DNA of 13,322 nucleotides from an uncultured Ellagibacter sp. (lineage in GTDB: Bacteria > Actinomycetota > Coriobacteriia > Coriobacteriales > Eggerthellaceae): the NCBI GenBank assembly GCA_934613165.1, contig CAKTSW010000011.1, positions 1 through 13,322 of the forward strand. The letters are read 5' to 3'. Both the position numbers and the translations under genes were made by a program. Shown here one piece after another: positions 12,572-13,322 of this stretch (position 1 is the stretch's first letter; each line of letters begins with the position of its first letter). The notes beneath the pieces are model-generated. The model ran no database searches. It worked only from the letters and a program-made list of their open reading frames with translations, and had not been told where the DNA came from.

Positions 12572-13322
12572 ATGCTTTACCAGCTGATGAACAAAGACAT
12601 CGTCGTCGCAACCTATGAAGAAGAAAAAAGGCTCACGGATTACCGTTATTCCGAAGTAGAGCGATTCGATCCCTACCTCCCCTACGGGTTCATCGACATC
12701 AACGACTGGATCGACGGGCGGGCCATCGCGAAGCACCGCATCTCCATCGAAAGGCTCATGCGCAAGTTGGGCCTTACCACCCGGCATGACTTCATCGGTA
12801 TGGTCCGCTGCCTTTCGCTTACCGACACCTTCTGGATGAAGCAGGAAGATGAGGATTTGACCTGGGACGACGTTTCCCTCCACCGCAATCCCTTCGATGA
12901 CGTCATAGCAAGCATCGCCTTCGACGGCACCGGAATGTGCGGCAGGCAGAACTCGCCCGCTTCGCCCGAATTCGCCACATCGGGATCGTTCGCGAAATGC
13001 TGGGTGCGCGAAGGCGGGCAGATTTCGCTTTTGAAGCGTGGATCGACCGGCTACGCGAACGCCGGCTTCGAGCCGTATTCCGAGAAGCTCGCCTCCGACC
13101 TGCTCGATGCCGCGAAAGTCGACCACGTTCCCTATTCGCTTGTGCGCTTCCACGGCAAGCTCGCCTGCAAATGCCCCCTTTTCACGTCGGAAGACGAGGG
13201 GTTCGTCTCGGCGCACCGTTTTTTTGACCGCACGTTCGACATTGACGACATGCTTTCCTTCGCCGCCGAGCACGGCGCCGAGGAAGCGTTCCGGGAAATG
13301 GTCGTGATGGACGCGGTCATGG
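12572..13322 (+). CDS. HipA-like protein, 3' end beyond window
   Basis: The frame is open from the ATG at 12572 to the right edge (250 codons). The ribosome site AAGGAGGTG is strong. The block TSGSFAKCWVREGGQISLLKRG (near residues 137-158), followed by GYANAGFEPYSEKLASDL and a VPYSLVRFHGKLACKCPLFTS segment, resembles the N-lobe of the HipA-like kinase group common in gut Firmicutes and Actinobacteria, where a Lys such as that in LLKRG may bind ATP. The catalytic part would be past the edge, so activity cannot be judged. The first ~80 residues (IDDW..., KHRISIERLMRKLGL) look like the extra N-terminal region seen in these proteins. No antitoxin-like partner lies directly upstream. Assignment is from memory of the family and is moderate. 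Confidence 0.6.
   Translation, partial: MLYQLMNKDIVVATYEEEKRLTDYRYSEVERFDPYLPYGFIDINDWIDGRAIAKHRISIERLMRKLGLTTRHDFIGMVRCLSLTDTFWMKQEDEDLTWDDVSLHRNPFDDVIASIAFDGTGMCGRQNSPASPEFATSGSFAKCWVREGGQISLLKRGSTGYANAGFEPYSEKLASDLLDAAKVDHVPYSLVRFHGKLACKCPLFTSEDEGFVSAHRFFDRTFDIDDMLSFAAEHGAEEAFREMVVMDAVM

Noticed and set aside
12401..13273. 290-residue minus-strand frame
   Set aside because: Antisense to the HipA-like gene, which has a strong ribosome site and family motifs.

Overview
The window is about 13.3 kb of high-GC DNA. Several genes use GTG starts, at least one transcript looks leaderless, and the gene mix includes an EFR1 flavodoxin/ferredoxin, an ATC-hydrolase family protein, an L-cysteine desulfidase and a HipA-like gene. 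Together these suggest an anaerobic gut actinobacterium of the Coriobacteriia/Eggerthellales type. This is inference from gene families, not from a marker gene. No rRNA, tRNA or CRISPR was seen.

Left third (1-4990) is a defence-type accessory region. A minus-strand operon encodes a small ribbon-helix-helix protein (1146-1358) and a protein of the family annotated as 'restriction endonuclease subunit M' (1142 to beyond the left edge). Its C-terminal end runs into at least 15 copies of the pentanucleotide TGCTG, a likely phase-variable tract. Next come a minus-strand DUF3800 gene (1943-2614) with a strong promoter and an intrinsic terminator inside its leader, and a plus-strand type IV abortive-infection/toxin-antitoxin pair AbiEi-AbiEii (2981-4656). 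The AbiE promoter carries an inverted-repeat operator and probably makes a leaderless mRNA. Behind AbiEii lies a cluster of nested inverted repeats (4749-4838).

Middle (4992-6085) holds a YdeI/OmpD-associated gene and an eroded locus. The first 19 codons of an NADPH-dependent FMN reductase-like gene and the last ~33 codons of an HxlR regulator survive, ending at a 13-bp-arm hairpin.

Right-middle (6086-10789) is all on the minus strand. It encodes an ATC-hydrolase family protein, a ketopantoate-reductase-like dehydrogenase starting 1 nt after the hydrolase stop, a decapitated MarR regulator fused to the end of that dehydrogenase gene, a 14-helix MFS (DHA2) exporter, and an L-cysteine desulfidase (CyuA/UPF0597). 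ATC hydrolase and cysteine desulfidase could together act on cysteine or thiazoline sulfur, but this is speculative.

Right end (11006-13322) is on the plus strand. A TetR regulator sits under a 38-bp near-perfect palindrome that overlaps its own promoter, and is translationally coupled (ATGA) to an EFR1 flavodoxin-ferredoxin. A HipA-like gene follows and runs off the right edge.
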